DNA from: Cytophagales bacterium WSM2-2
GTDB taxonomy: Bacteria > Bacteroidota > Bacteroidia > Cytophagales > Cyclobacteriaceae
Length of the DNA stretch: 64,000 nt
Direction of reading: 5' to 3'
NCBI GenBank assembly: GCA_015472025.1
Contig: BNHL01000001.1
Span: 3,274,001 to 3,338,000 of the forward strand
The position numbers and the translations under genes were made by a program. Numbering within the stretch: the first letter of the stretch is position 1; each line of letters begins with the position of its first letter. Below the pieces are notes generated by a model. It did no database searches and was not told the origin of the DNA. It worked only from the letters and a program-made list of their open reading frames with translations. Of this stretch, positions 1 to 9,467 are shown piece after piece.

Positions 1-1530
1 ACGCAGTCGCTTAATCCATCAGACTACACCTGGACAATAAGCGATGTCAACGGACAAATTTCGTCTACGAGCACAGGCACAAATCCGAACTTCGGTTTTA
101 ATTTCAGCAATACAACCCTGTCGATTAAAGATTTTTCAGTAAAACTTCGCGCTACTTTAAACACAGGTTGCTTCGGTGATTCCGTTAGAACGATTCGCGT
201 CTCACCAATTCCAACATCAATTTTCACAATCGATACGTTGCAATACGATTGTGATGTTTTGAAAATAAATCTGGTGGCGACACAGAAGGGATTGTCGTCC
301 TATCACTGGGTGATCCTTGAAAATGGAGTGAACGTTAGTGATGTTACGAGTACATCAGATCAATTTGAATTTACTTTTAATCGTGCAGTCTCCGATATCA
401 ACGTTCAGTTCTCCCTTGACACAAAAAATTTCGCCAACTGTAGCAGTATTATTTCTTCCAGCACGATCGTAGTGCCGAAGCTCGACAATATGAATGCTTC
501 GTTCACAGCGAGCCCTATGACGCAGTCGTTTCCTTCCGCCACAGTCACTCTCACGAACAATACGACTCCTGGCCCTTGGACATACCTTTGGGATTTTGGA
601 GATGGCACGACCTCTTCCAATGGTGGAGTAGGGAGCCACACATACAGCACTTTTGGTGTTTATACCATCAAATTGACGGTCACGCATACCGTTTGCTCTC
701 AGAGTGCAACACAAACAATCACGATTCTGGCAGTGCCACCTGTAGTCAATTTCAGTTACAATCCAGCCACAGGTTGCGAAGCACTCACCGTCCAGTTTGC
801 AAATCAAACGCTCTATGCAGACCCCTCTACTTTTTCCTGGAATTTCGGTGATGGTAACACTTCAAAACTAGCGAGCCCAACACACACTTATTCTACACCC
901 GGGAAGTACACAGTGTCGCTCAGTGCATCGAATGTGACAGGACAGGTAGTTACGACAACAAAAACAGACGCCATCGAAGTGTACGTCAGAGCGATTGCCA
1001 ATTTCAAGGTCACTCCTGTACTCGTTTTCATTCCGGGAGGGTCAGTTTATACGTCTAACTTAAGCCAGGACGCCACTTCTTTTTGGTGGGATTTTGGAGA
1101 TGGTGAAACCTCGATGGAGATCAGGCCAGAGCATGTGTATTCAAAGGAGGGAGATTTTACAATCACGTTGGTGGCGAGCAATTCATTCAATTGTAGTGAT
1201 ACTTCGAGAATGACAGGTGTGGTTACCGCTAGGAAGGGCGGTCAATTACTGGTTCCCAATGCCTTTACACCAAGCACCAACGGTCCTGGTGCCGGTGACG
1301 GACGAAACGATGTGTTCCTTCCGGTGATGGCAGGCATTACGAAATTCGAAATGCTTGTTTTCAATCGCTGGGGACAAATGGTTTTCGAAAGTCGCGATTC
1401 CTCTCACGGGTGGGACGGCTATTTCAACGGTAAGCTTTGTGAGCAAGACGTGTACATGTACAAACTCACTGTAACCTTGGAATCGGGAGAGACATTAACG
1501 CGAACAGGTGACATTAATCTGATCCGATGA
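1..1530 (+). CDS. PKD-repeat surface/secreted protein with type IX (type B) sorting domain, 5' truncated
   Basis: The reading frame is open from base 1, so the gene begins before the window and 509 residues are visible. It contains at least three PKD-type beta-sandwich repeats, each with the WDFGDG or WNFGDG hallmark followed by an H-T/V-Y strand (around bases 500-730, 740-970 and 1000-1215). The last ~90 residues (LVPNAFTPSTNGPGAGDGRN, then FNRWGQMVF and GWDGYFNG) are the gliding-motility-associated type B C-terminal domain. That domain directs export through the type IX secretion system and non-covalent surface retention. The stop overlaps the start of the PorP/SprF gene by 4 nt (ATGA), the usual pairing of a type B substrate with its membrane partner. 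The ligand or function of the repeats cannot be told. Confident on class, not on role. Confidence 0.93.
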   Translation, partial: TQSLNPSDYTWTISDVNGQISSTSTGTNPNFGFNFSNTTLSIKDFSVKLRATLNTGCFGDSVRTIRVSPIPTSIFTIDTLQYDCDVLKINLVATQKGLSSYHWVILENGVNVSDVTSTSDQFEFTFNRAVSDINVQFSLDTKNFANCSSIISSSTIVVPKLDNMNASFTASPMTQSFPSATVTLTNNTTPGPWTYLWDFGDGTTSSNGGVGSHTYSTFGVYTIKLTVTHTVCSQSATQTITILAVPPVVNFSYNPATGCEALTVQFANQTLYADPSTFSWNFGDGNTSKLASPTHTYSTPGKYTVSLSASNVTGQVVTTTKTDAIEVYVRAIANFKVTPVLVFIPGGSVYTSNLSQDATSFWWDFGDGETSMEIRPEHVYSKEGDFTITLVASNSFNCSDTSRMTGVVTARKGGQLLVPNAFTPSTNGPGAGDGRNDVFLPVMAGITKFEMLVFNRWGQMVFESRDSSHGWDGYFNGKLCEQDVYMYKLTVTLESGETLTRTGDINLIR

Positions 1531-2546
1531 AGAAAATAGTTTTCATGCTTTTCTTTTTGAGAGCGTTGAACTCGTTCGCACAGGATCCTGAGTTCAGTCA
1601 GTACTATGCAGCGCCATTGTATTTGAATCCTGCCTTCACCGGAACGACCAACGATCACCGCTTCATAGCGAACTATCGCAATCAATGGCCGAGTGTTGCA
1701 CAAGGCTACACAACCACTGCTTTTTCGTATGATTTTAATTTACACGATCTCAATAGCGGCTTTGGTTTCCTGGCTACTCAGGATCAGGCGGGAACCGCAT
1801 CGATGAGATCTATCCAGTTTAATTTTCTGTATTCCTACAAATGGAGGGTATCAAGTAAATGGGTTATTTCTTCAGGATTGAATTTCGGCTATGCTTCGCG
1901 GAGTATTGATTTTAATAAACTGCTTTTTGCCGATCAGTTACAGTTGGGTGCAAACGGTACAGTACCCACCAGTGACCCAACCCTGAGCACCGCGGGTAAT
2001 GCCCACTACTTTGATTTTAAAACAGGCGTACTGGCCTACAACAAAAATTTCTGGTTTGGCTTTGCTGCAAATCACATCAATCAACCAAACAGGTCGCTGA
2101 TCGATCAGTATGCCTATGTTCCAATGAAAGTCACGCTGCATGGTGGTGTACGAATGCCATTGTATTCTGGGGCGTTTAAGAGACCGCGTATTCCTGTGCT
2201 GTCGCCTTCGTTTGTGTATAAGCGACAGGCAAATTTTCAGCAACTGGATGTAGGAGCTTATTTATTGTATGATCCGATTGTGTTCGGTCTTTGGTACCGT
2301 GGTATTCCGGTTGCTAAAAATGCAGACAATAGTCCGAGTCAGGATGCGGCTGTTGTTATCCTGGGGTTCCAGTTCAGTCGAATCGAAATTGTTTACAGTT
2401 ACGACCTCACCGTTTCGCCTTTGGGGCCTGCTTCCGGAGGTGCGCATGAGGTCGCGATCAAGTATCATCACGAGATTCCGGAAAGGTTGAAATCAAAGAA
2501 AAGAGAGAAGTTCTTGCCCTGTCCTTCCTTTACCCGAAAGGAATGA
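1527..2546 (+). CDS. PorP/SprF family type IX secretion system membrane protein
   Basis: A 339-residue protein with a signal peptide ending near FAQ (residues 17-19). It is followed by the family hallmark 'FSQYYAAPLYLNPAFTG', and the remainder is an outer-membrane beta-barrel pattern of alternating aromatic strands (FWFGFAANHINQPN, FGLWYRGIPV). PorP/SprF proteins sit in the outer membrane and help export or anchor T9SS substrates; copies next to a type B substrate are thought to be dedicated attachment partners. The ATG overlaps the upstream stop by 4 nt, so the pair is translationally coupled. The tail (about residues 315-339) is lysine/arginine rich and lies outside the barrel. Whether it serves only the upstream protein is inference. 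Confidence 0.93.
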   Translation: MKKIVFMLFFLRALNSFAQDPEFSQYYAAPLYLNPAFTGTTNDHRFIANYRNQWPSVAQGYTTTAFSYDFNLHDLNSGFGFLATQDQAGTASMRSIQFNFLYSYKWRVSSKWVISSGLNFGYASRSIDFNKLLFADQLQLGANGTVPTSDPTLSTAGNAHYFDFKTGVLAYNKNFWFGFAANHINQPNRSLIDQYAYVPMKVTLHGGVRMPLYSGAFKRPRIPVLSPSFVYKRQANFQQLDVGAYLLYDPIVFGLWYRGIPVAKNADNSPSQDAAVVILGFQFSRIEIVYSYDLTVSPLGPASGGAHEVAIKYHHEIPERLKSKKREKFLPCPSFTRKE

Positions 2547-2569
2547 AGCCTTCATTTCTGAAATTCTTT

Positions 2570-2577
2570 TAATTTTG
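2570..2577 (+). promoter_or_regulatory. Putative Bacteroidota -7 element upstream of accA
   Basis: TAATTTTG matches the TAnnTTTG consensus exactly, 24 nt before the accA ATG. No good TTTG -33 box is visible at the right distance, so this is a moderate call. Confidence 0.4.
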
Positions 2578-2601
2578 CTGTCTTAATCAACCCAAACGGA
2601 A

Positions 2602-3552
2602 ATGAATTTGTTGGATTTTGAGAAGCCGATTGCTGAACTGGAGTCAAAACTGGAAGACATGAAGCAATTAGCCGATGGCAGTGACAAGTCGGTTCATGAA
2701 GCGATTCGGGCTTTGGAGAAAAAAATTATTGAATTGAAAAAAGAAACTTTCGAAAACCTTACCGGCTGGCAGCGCGTGCAGTTGTCACGTCATCCTGATC
2801 GTCCTTACTCATTGGATTACATCTACGAGATTACTTCAGACTTCATTGAATTGTTCGGCGACAGAAATGTTGCTGATGACAAAGCGATGGTCGGTGGACT
2901 CGGTTCGGTAGATGGTCAGACATTTATGTTCATTGGTCAGCAGAAGGGAAGGAACACCAAGCAGCGTCAAATGCGCAACTTCGGTATGGCCAATCCCGAA
3001 GGCTACCGTAAGGCGCTGCGATTGATGAAACTCGCAGAAAAATTCAACAAGCCAATTGTTACATTGATCGATACTCCCGGAGCTTTCCCTGGACTGGAAG
3101 CGGAGGAGCGGGGACAAGGCGAGGCGATTGCCCGTAACCTGAAGGAAATGTTTTCACTCAAGGTACCGGTGATCTGTATTATTATTGGTGAAGGGGCTTC
3201 AGGTGGTGCATTGGGTATCGCCATTGGTGACCGCGTGTTGATGCTTGAGAATTCATGGTACTCTGTGATCTCCCCTGAAAACTGCTCTGCTATTTTGTGG
3301 CGCAGCTGGGATTTTAAAGAACAAGCTGCTGAGCTTTTGAAATTGACATCGAAAGACATGCATAAGCTTCGCCTGATTGACGGAATTATTAAAGAGCCAA
3401 TCGGAGGTGCGCATACAGACGTGAAGACAATGGCAGCTGAAGTGAAGAAGACTATCCTGGAGAACTTTAAAGAACTGAGCAAACTTTCACCTGAAGAGCG
3501 TATAAGTCAACGGATTGATAAATTCTGCGCTATGGGTGTAGTTAAAGAATGA
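2602..3552 (+). CDS. accA: Acetyl-CoA carboxylase carboxyltransferase subunit alpha
   Basis: A 316-residue protein, the normal AccA length. It pairs with AccD to transfer the carboxyl group from biotin-BCCP to acetyl-CoA, the first committed step of fatty acid synthesis, in the cytoplasm. The N-terminal ~50 residues form a helical segment. Then come the family signatures [13 protein letters not shown] (62-74), the [10 protein letters not shown] loop (155-164) and the glycine-rich oxyanion segment [17 protein letters not shown] (197-212). The ATG at 2602 gives full alignment with the family N-terminus. accD is not in the window, so the subunits are encoded apart. It uses the biotinylated carrier made by the birA product found at 23.3-24.2 kb and consumes bicarbonate upstream in the same enzyme complex. 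Confidence 0.97.
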   Translation: MNLLDFEKPIAELESKLEDMKQLADGSDKSVHEAIRALEKKIIELKKETFENLTGWQRVQLSRHPDRPYSLDYIYEITSDFIELFGDRNVADDKAMVGGLGSVDGQTFMFIGQQKGRNTKQRQMRNFGMANPEGYRKALRLMKLAEKFNKPIVTLIDTPGAFPGLEAEERGQGEAIARNLKEMFSLKVPVICIIIGEGASGGALGIAIGDRVLMLENSWYSVISPENCSAILWRSWDFKEQAAELLKLTSKDMHKLRLIDGIIKEPIGGAHTDVKTMAAEVKKTILENFKELSKLSPEERISQRIDKFCAMGVVKE

Positions 3553-3559
3553 CACGGGG

Positions 3560-4777
3560 ATGAAAAAAATCCGGCTGTGCTCCCTGATTCTTTTTTGGTG
3601 CCTGCCATCATGCCTGTTAGCCCAATCTCTGATCCTAGATGCGAGTCATAAAAATCTTGAAGACGAATCTTTAGATCTTAAGCAGTGGGCTTATTTCAAT
3701 AGCCAACTTTTAGCTGACCGACGAGTATGGCCTCAGAATGACGGTCGACTTACAATCGAAAGTGGCCTTAAAGAAATCGATGCCGGTACGTTTGTCTTGA
3801 ACGTGGTTATAAATTCAATTCATAAAAATGCAAACCTGGCGATTGAGGTTCCGGTAATTTTTTCAAGCTATCAGCTATTTGTCAATGGGCAACAAGTGGG
3901 GTCAAAGGGTAAGGTAGGGCTCAGCGTGCAGACTTGTGTGCCGGAGCCCCGTCCTGATACTTATCGCTTCAAATCCACCGGTGATACCATTCAACTTGTT
4001 TTGCGAGTCGCCAATTTTTATCCATCCACAGGAGGAATCCATGGCCCCGTGCGCTTAGGGCTGGCTTCAAGAGTACTTCTCAATAATCATTTTATTAAAG
4101 TAATGGACTATGCTCTGGCAGTAGTTCTCCTGATTATCGCCCTGGTCTCCCTTAGTTTTTATTACGTCCGGGTGGAGCATCGCAGCGTATTTATATTTCA
4201 AACTCTTTTTTCTTCTGCCTGGCTCATTCGTTCATTGTTTTCAAATTACTACCGTGCCCTGGATTGGTTGGAGCTGTCCTGGAAAATGCAGATGCGTATT
4301 GAGTATTTGAGTGTAATTCTTACCACCGTGCTCGCTATGTTTTTTATTGGTAGTTTGTTTCCTCAGGATTTCAAAAAATATGTAAAAACCGCAACGTTGA
4401 TCCTTGGTTCGGCATTTTGTATTTCTGTTTTAGTGTTACCTCCTGGTGTATTCATTACTTACTTGTGGATATATTTAGCGTTCAGCTCGCTTGTTTTGTT
4501 GAATGTTCTTTTTCTGATCATGAAAGCTTTTTTGAACAACCGTGGCGGGTCAACCATTATGTTGATCACGATACTCCTTGGGTCGATTACTTTTGGTTAT
4601 GTAATTATCACCTATCTCGGTTTTTACGAGATCAATCTAATGGTTTATAATGTCAGCTTTATTATTTTGTGGGTCATGCTGGCCGCATCCGTATCGGTAA
4701 GACTTTCAAAAATAGATCGACTCTCTGAAACTAGCGTACTTACCATGGAGCACTTCTTTCCAGGTACCCACAAGTGA
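3560..4777 (+). CDS. 7TMR-DISM family membrane sensor lacking an output domain
   Basis: A 405-residue protein starting 7 nt after accA. It has a signal peptide (residues 1-21), an extracytoplasmic beta-rich domain to about residue 170 resembling the 7TMR-DISM galactose-binding-like sensor (IPVIFSSYQLFVNGQQVG pattern), and then seven hydrophobic helices (about 185-385). 7TMR-DISM proteins normally carry a histidine kinase, diguanylate cyclase or other effector after the helices. Here only ~20 cytoplasmic residues follow the last helix. The sequence beyond the stop (4778-4850) holds no kinase remnant, so this looks like a natural short form rather than a recent frameshift. It may signal through a separate partner; ligand unknown. 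Confidence 0.75.
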   Translation: MKKIRLCSLILFWCLPSCLLAQSLILDASHKNLEDESLDLKQWAYFNSQLLADRRVWPQNDGRLTIESGLKEIDAGTFVLNVVINSIHKNANLAIEVPVIFSSYQLFVNGQQVGSKGKVGLSVQTCVPEPRPDTYRFKSTGDTIQLVLRVANFYPSTGGIHGPVRLGLASRVLLNNHFIKVMDYALAVVLLIIALVSLSFYYVRVEHRSVFIFQTLFSSAWLIRSLFSNYYRALDWLELSWKMQMRIEYLSVILTTVLAMFFIGSLFPQDFKKYVKTATLILGSAFCISVLVLPPGVFITYLWIYLAFSSLVLLNVLFLIMKAFLNNRGGSTIMLITILLGSITFGYVIITYLGFYEINLMVYNVSFIILWVMLAASVSVRLSKIDRLSETSVLTMEHFFPGTHK

Positions 4778-4795
4778 TTTTCGACTGGAACTTTT

Positions 4796-4803
4796 TAATT
4801 TTG
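4796..4803 (+). promoter_or_regulatory. Putative -7 element upstream of the metallo-hydrolase gene
   Basis: TAATTTTG fits TAnnTTTG exactly, 47 nt before the TTG start at 4851. No clear -33 box was seen. Confidence 0.35.
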
Positions 4804-4850
4804 GATATCGATTTTCAGATCTTTAAAGTTCCACTTCTAATCTTTCTACT

Positions 4851-5690
4851 TTGAAACTACATGTAATCAATACCGGATTTTTTAAACTCGATGGCGGGGC
4901 AATGTTCGGTGTAGTGCCCAAGTCCATTTGGCAAAAGACCAACCCCGCTGACAACAATAACTTGTGTACCTGGGCGATGCGATGCCTGCTTATCGAAGAT
5001 GGAAAGCAATTGATCCTGATTGACAATGGTATCGGTAACAAGCAGGATGCTAAATTTTTTCAGCACTATTTTTTACATGGAGACGATTCTCTGACGAAGA
5101 GCCTTAATAAACTAGGTTTCAGTGAAGGTGATGTTACCGACATGTTCCTTTCACATCTTCACTTTGATCATTGTGGCGGAGGGGTGAAATATAATGGCGA
5201 CAAGCTCGAACTCGTTTTCAAGAATGCGAAGTATTGGAGCAATTCTGATCACTGGAAATGGGCCACGCAGCCGAACCCGCGCGAGAAGGCCAGTTTTTTG
5301 AAAGAGAATATTCTACCGATGCAGGAGAGTGGACACTTGAATTTTGCAGAGATGGGCAAGCCATCGCCACTCTCACAGTTTGACTTGTTCTTTGCTTCCG
5401 GTCACACAGATAAAATGATGATTCCGAAAATAAAGTATAAGGACAAAGTGATTTGTTTTATGGCTGACCTGCTTCCTTCCACAGGGCACATTCCATTACC
5501 TTATGTGATGGGGTATGATACAAGGCCGTTGATCACACTGGAGGAGAAAGAGCGATTTCTGAAAGAAGCGGCTGCTAACAGCTATATTTTATTTTTAGAG
5601 CATGATTCAGTGAATGAGTGTTGCACGGTGAAAGAGACCGAAAAAGGAATCCGCCTCGACAACGCTTTTTCATTGAATGAAATTTTATAG
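4851..5690 (+). CDS. Metallo-beta-lactamase fold hydrolase
   Basis: A 279-residue protein with the metal motif HLHFDHCGG (H102, H104, D106, H107), a later histidine in SGHTDKMM and an aspartate in FMADLLPS. Together these form the two-metal centre of the metallo-beta-lactamase superfamily. The layout, with an N-terminal segment where a LIDNG strand precedes the motif, is like the quorum-lactonase and alkylsulfatase-like branch of hydrolases. The substrate cannot be told from sequence, and no signal peptide is seen, so it is probably cytoplasmic. The start is a TTG followed by AAACTACATGTAATC; an ATG start at the same position does not exist. It ends just before the patatin-like gene and is probably co-transcribed with it. 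Confidence 0.88.
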   Translation: MKLHVINTGFFKLDGGAMFGVVPKSIWQKTNPADNNNLCTWAMRCLLIEDGKQLILIDNGIGNKQDAKFFQHYFLHGDDSLTKSLNKLGFSEGDVTDMFLSHLHFDHCGGGVKYNGDKLELVFKNAKYWSNSDHWKWATQPNPREKASFLKENILPMQESGHLNFAEMGKPSPLSQFDLFFASGHTDKMMIPKIKYKDKVICFMADLLPSTGHIPLPYVMGYDTRPLITLEEKERFLKEAAANSYILFLEHDSVNECCTVKETEKGIRLDNAFSLNEIL

Positions 5691-5703
5691 AATTATTGAT
5701 CAG

Positions 5704-6471
5704 ATGAAAATTGGAATTGCATTGTCTGGAGGAGGCTCGCGGGGAATAGCACACATCGGAGTGCTTAAAGCTCTTGAAGAAATGGGTGTTGAGATTTCTG
5801 TCATCTCCGGAACCAGCGCTGGATCAATTGTCGCCTCGCTGTATGCGTATGGGCTTAAGCCGGATCAGATTTTTGAGCAAGTTCGCCACCTCAGTCTTTT
5901 TAAATCAGTGCGGCCTGCATGGTCGTGGGCAGGCTTACTCACGATGGATGGTCTGAAGGAGTTGATTATCAAAAATATTCCAGAGAATAATTTTTCGGCA
6001 TTAAAAATTCCGTTGACTATTGCCGCCACAGAAATCAGAAAAGGAGAGATCACCTATTTCGCTTCAGGCGATCTTGCTACAGCGGTGGTTTCTTCTTGCA
6101 GCATTCCAGTAGTCTTTAACCCGGTAACTTTGAATGGAGGTGTATACGTTGACGGTGGGTTGTTGGACAATCTGCCAGCCCGTTGCATACGCAACCAGTG
6201 CGATTTCCTCATTGGCTCACATTGCAATGAGATCAGCCCCGAATTCGATCCTAAAAACCTGAAGAAGGTAATTGAACGCAGCTTACTTATAGCGATTTCC
6301 GCCAATACGCGGATGAGCAAAGAATTGTGCGATATTTCCATTGCACCGCCCAACATGGATCGTTTTACGGTCTTTGATATTGAGAAGGCCCAGGAGATTT
6401 TCGACCAGGGCTATCAGTTTACGAAGAATAATTTCAGACTAGAGCAATTTCAAAAAGCATCGGCTGCATGA
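5704..6471 (+). CDS. Patatin-like phospholipase (RssA-like serine esterase)
   Basis: A 255-residue cytosolic-type patatin. The oxyanion-hole segment LSGGGSRGIAHIG (7-19), the nucleophile elbow GTSAG (Ser38) and the DGG of the catalytic dyad (Asp150, in GVYVDGGLLDNLP) are all intact. Such enzymes hydrolyse acyl chains of (lyso)phospholipids or related lipids. I start it at ATG 5704, directly before KIGIALSGGG. An in-frame ATG at 5677 would add nine residues and overlap the hydrolase gene. The stop overlaps the hutU start by 4 nt (ATGA), so the two are probably translated together although their substrates look unrelated. Confidence 0.9.
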   Translation: MKIGIALSGGGSRGIAHIGVLKALEEMGVEISVISGTSAGSIVASLYAYGLKPDQIFEQVRHLSLFKSVRPAWSWAGLLTMDGLKELIIKNIPENNFSALKIPLTIAATEIRKGEITYFASGDLATAVVSSCSIPVVFNPVTLNGGVYVDGGLLDNLPARCIRNQCDFLIGSHCNEISPEFDPKNLKKVIERSLLIAISANTRMSKELCDISIAPPNMDRFTVFDIEKAQEIFDQGYQFTKNNFRLEQFQKASAA

Positions 6472-8474
6472 CTACTACAGCACATTCATTCCAAGAACAG
6501 ATATTACTCGGAATCCCTGATGAGCTTCCCGAAGCAAGGCCTTATGATTCAACAGTCAGTCATGCACCTAAACGGAAAGACATTCTTTCGGTTGATGAAA
6601 AGAAACTAGCATTGAAAAATGCGTTGCGTTATTTTCACCCGCGTCACCACGAAATTCTAGCGAAAGAATTTTACGAAGAGCTTCAAAAGTTCGGGCGTAT
6701 TTACATGTATCGGTTTCGCCCGGATTATAAAATATTCGCAAGGCCGATCGGTGACTATCCTCATCAATGCATTCAAGCTGCAGCTATCCAGGTGATGATA
6801 CAAAACAACCTTGACCCGGCTGTGGCACAACATCCGCACGAGTTGATTACCTATGGAGGAAATGGAGCAGTATTTCAAAATTGGGCTCAGTATTTACTGA
6901 CGATGAAATACCTGGCTGTCATGACGGAAGAGCAAACGCTACATATGTACTCCGGCCATCCTATGGGGTTATTCACTTCCTCGAAAGAAGCGCCCCGGGT
7001 GGTTGTCACCAATGGAATGATGATCCCTAATTATTCGAAGCAAGATGATTGGGAAAAATACAACGCACTTGGTGTCACGCAATATGGCCAGATGACCGCC
7101 GGTAGTTATATGTACATCGGCCCTCAGGGAATTGTGCATGGTACAAACATTACGATCCTGAATGCAGGACGGAAGATTTCTAAAAGTGGAGAAGGCCTTG
7201 CAGGAAAACTATTTGTGACGTCTGGTCTTGGTGGCATGAGTGGGGCTCAACCCAAAGCCGGAAATATTGCAGGATGTATTACAGTAGTTGCTGAAGTGAA
7301 CGAAAAGGCAACGAACAAAAGGCATTCACAAGGCTGGGTAGACGAGGTAGTGAGCAGTCTCGATAAGCTTTGTGAGCGCGTGGTTGTTGCAAAAAAGAAT
7401 AAGGAGATTGTTTCAATCGCTTACCAGGGAAACATTGTTGATGTGTGGGAGAAATTTGCCAAGGAGAATATTTTTGTTGAACTCGGCTCTGATCAGACCT
7501 CACTTCATAATCCGTGGGCCGGCGGGTATTATCCTGCCGGGCTGACGTTGGAAGAATCGAATCAGCTTATGTCTGCAAAACCAGAGGAGTTCAGAAAGCA
7601 AGTGCAAACCTCGTTGAGAAGACATGCAGCTGCAATCAACGAGCACACCAAACGCGGCACCTACTTTTTTGATTACGGAAATGCATTCTTGCTTGAGGCA
7701 TCAAGGGCAGGTGGAGATGTAATGGCAGCTGATGGAATTAATTTCCGTTACCCATCTTACGTACAGGACATCATGGGGCCAATGTGTTTTGATTACGGCT
7801 TCGGACCGTTTCGTTGGGTCTGCACTTCTGGAAAGCAGGAAGATCTCGATTACACCGATCAGATTGCCACAGAAGTGTTATCAGAGATTACAAAAGTGGC
7901 TCCCGAAGAAATTCAATCGCAACTCACGGACAACATTAATTGGATTAAGTCTGCTAAGACTAATAAATTGGTTGTCGGATCGAAGGCTCGCATTCTTTAT
8001 GCGGACGCGGAAGGAAGGATGAAAATAGCGGACGCCTTCAACGAGGCTATCAAGAACAAAAAGATCGGACCTGTGGTACTTGGACGTGATCATCACGATG
8101 TGTCAGGAACAGATTCACCTTATCGCGAGACTTCGAATATTTATGATGGCTCACGCTATACCGCCGATATGGCGATTCACAATGTCATCGGTGATTCTTT
8201 TCGCGGAGCCACGTGGGTATCCATTCATAACGGTGGTGGTGTAGGTTGGGGCGAAGTAATTAATGGAGGATTCGGAATGGTGCTTGACGGCACTGCTGAT
8301 GCTAGCCGGAAAATAAAAAACATGTTATACTTCGATGTGAATAACGGCATCGCCCGCCGGGCATGGGCGCGTAATGAAGGAGCACTCAATGCGATTCAAA
8401 AAGAAGTCAATAAAGGATTACAAATAACTGTTCCCAACCTGGCTGACGACAAGCTCATTGATCGTATCGTATGA
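6468..8474 (+). CDS. hutU: Urocanate hydratase, long form
   Basis: A 668-residue urocanase, the NAD+-dependent enzyme that turns urocanate into imidazolonepropionate in histidine breakdown. Many proteobacterial HutU proteins are about 555 residues. This one is of the longer type, like the vertebrate enzymes, with the active-site segment FGPFRWVCTSG (Cys452). A glycine-rich nucleotide-binding stretch (LFVTSGLGGMSGAQP) lies near residue 260, and the C-terminal part reads HNGGGVGWGEVINGGFG. The start overlaps the patatin stop by 4 nt. No hutH, hutI or hutG is in the window, so the rest of the pathway must be elsewhere. Length and intact motifs argue against a fusion artefact. Confidence 0.94.
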   Translation: MTTTAHSFQEQILLGIPDELPEARPYDSTVSHAPKRKDILSVDEKKLALKNALRYFHPRHHEILAKEFYEELQKFGRIYMYRFRPDYKIFARPIGDYPHQCIQAAAIQVMIQNNLDPAVAQHPHELITYGGNGAVFQNWAQYLLTMKYLAVMTEEQTLHMYSGHPMGLFTSSKEAPRVVVTNGMMIPNYSKQDDWEKYNALGVTQYGQMTAGSYMYIGPQGIVHGTNITILNAGRKISKSGEGLAGKLFVTSGLGGMSGAQPKAGNIAGCITVVAEVNEKATNKRHSQGWVDEVVSSLDKLCERVVVAKKNKEIVSIAYQGNIVDVWEKFAKENIFVELGSDQTSLHNPWAGGYYPAGLTLEESNQLMSAKPEEFRKQVQTSLRRHAAAINEHTKRGTYFFDYGNAFLLEASRAGGDVMAADGINFRYPSYVQDIMGPMCFDYGFGPFRWVCTSGKQEDLDYTDQIATEVLSEITKVAPEEIQSQLTDNINWIKSAKTNKLVVGSKARILYADAEGRMKIADAFNEAIKNKKIGPVVLGRDHHDVSGTDSPYRETSNIYDGSRYTADMAIHNVIGDSFRGATWVSIHNGGGVGWGEVINGGFGMVLDGTADASRKIKNMLYFDVNNGIARRAWARNEGALNAIQKEVNKGLQITVPNLADDKLIDRIV

Positions 8475-8523
8475 AAAAGCCCAGCCATTGCTGACCAGGC
8501 CTTTATTCAAACAAAACCAAATT

Positions 8524-9348
8524 CTATTTGCAGTTGCTGTAAGTGTAGGTATCAGTGACCGAGTTGCCATTGTACTGGTAGACCTTCGATACTGGGTAAT
8601 CGGATGAATTGTATTGATAAGTGAAAGTCTGATTGACGTTGGTGTCACCACTTGAGAAGTGATATGCCGACTGCGCAGTCAGAATGTTATTGCTGGCAAT
8701 CGTATTGAACGAATCGAGTGATCCAGGGAACCCGCCTCCATTAGAGTGCTTCGTGTCAAAAGTAAATGTTTGAGTTACATTCGGACTGCCTGTTTTTCCT
8801 GTCGCGCTGCCACTGTAAGAAGTAATGGTGCTTGGGTTCATGGTTGAAGAATTGCTATAAGTATAGAGAGCATAGGTGTAAACCGTGCTGTCCTGACCTT
8901 TAGATCCGGTTACTACGAGAGCTGTTTTGAGTTGATCAAGTTGACCATTAGAGTTATAGGACAAGTCTTCCGTGACGAAAAGTACTGCCGGACTTTCAAG
9001 GTAAACCTGGACTTGAGTCAGTCGATTATTTCCATTGTATGCAGCTGTTACTTTTGTTGTGGTAAAACTATTAGCAGGCTGCCCATTTAATAAATATTGT
9101 GTTACAAGTCCTTGAGCATTTGTGGTTACTGTATAATTGGAAATTGTTCCTTTGTGATCGTCTACAGTAAATCCTGTGAGATGATTGCTTTTGTCGTAGG
9201 TTAATGTGGTAAGTGATCCTGATTTGCCATCAGTCATTTGAGAGAGAATACAACCTTGAGTGGAAGGCGTGGTTTCAGTTTTAGTACAGGAGATAGTGAT
9301 TGAAGAGATTAAAGCCGTGTAGATGATGAATCTAAAAATTTTTTTCAT
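8524..9348 (-). CDS. Exported lipoprotein with YD-repeat-like beta strands, unknown function
   Basis: A 274-residue protein with a lipoprotein signal (MKKIFRFIIYTALISSITISC, acylated Cys21). The mature part is rich in Tyr, Asn, Ser and Thr and shows short repeating units of the kind YN(S)NGQL(D) / YNGNNRLTQ / YDKSNHLTG, reminiscent of YD/RHS-type beta repeats and of Bacteroidota DUF4595-like lipoproteins. It ends in a YQYN-YTYSNC pattern. It is transcribed towards hutU and away from the acyltransferase gene. Probably attached to the outer or inner membrane; I cannot assign a role. The translation start is well supported by the signal peptide. Confidence 0.72.
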   Translation of the reverse strand: MKKIFRFIIYTALISSITISCTKTETTPSTQGCILSQMTDGKSGSLTTLTYDKSNHLTGFTVDDHKGTISNYTVTTNAQGLVTQYLLNGQPANSFTTTKVTAAYNGNNRLTQVQVYLESPAVLFVTEDLSYNSNGQLDQLKTALVVTGSKGQDSTVYTYALYTYSNSSTMNPSTITSYSGSATGKTGSPNVTQTFTFDTKHSNGGGFPGSLDSFNTIASNNILTAQSAYHFSSGDTNVNQTFTYQYNSSDYPVSKVYQYNGNSVTDTYTYSNCK

Positions 9349-9467
9349 GTTTGTGTTTTGTGTTGGTTGCTCAAAACAAAAAAGGAATGATGACTCTCGC
9401 CTGATTTATTTTTAAAATCATATGTTCATCTGAACAAAAAATAGGATATTCATCCGAGGAGAATCTT

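Noticed and set aside
355..807. 150-residue reading frame antisense to the PKD gene
   Set aside because: Cysteine- and arginine-rich composition without a fold pattern; it lies inside a gene with clear PKD domains. Shadow frame.
3003..3482. 159-residue frame antisense to accA
   Set aside because: Covers the conserved part of accA on the opposite strand; no signal or family match.
6468..8474. hutU as a fusion or mis-assembled gene because it is ~110 residues longer than many bacterial HutU proteins
   Set aside because: The extra length and FGPFRWVC motif match the long urocanase form; all parts align in one frame.
8475..8523. Hairpin between hutU and the lipoprotein gene as a terminator
   Set aside because: CAGC-CATT-GCTG is only 4 bp with imperfect outer pairing and no T-run; not convincing.
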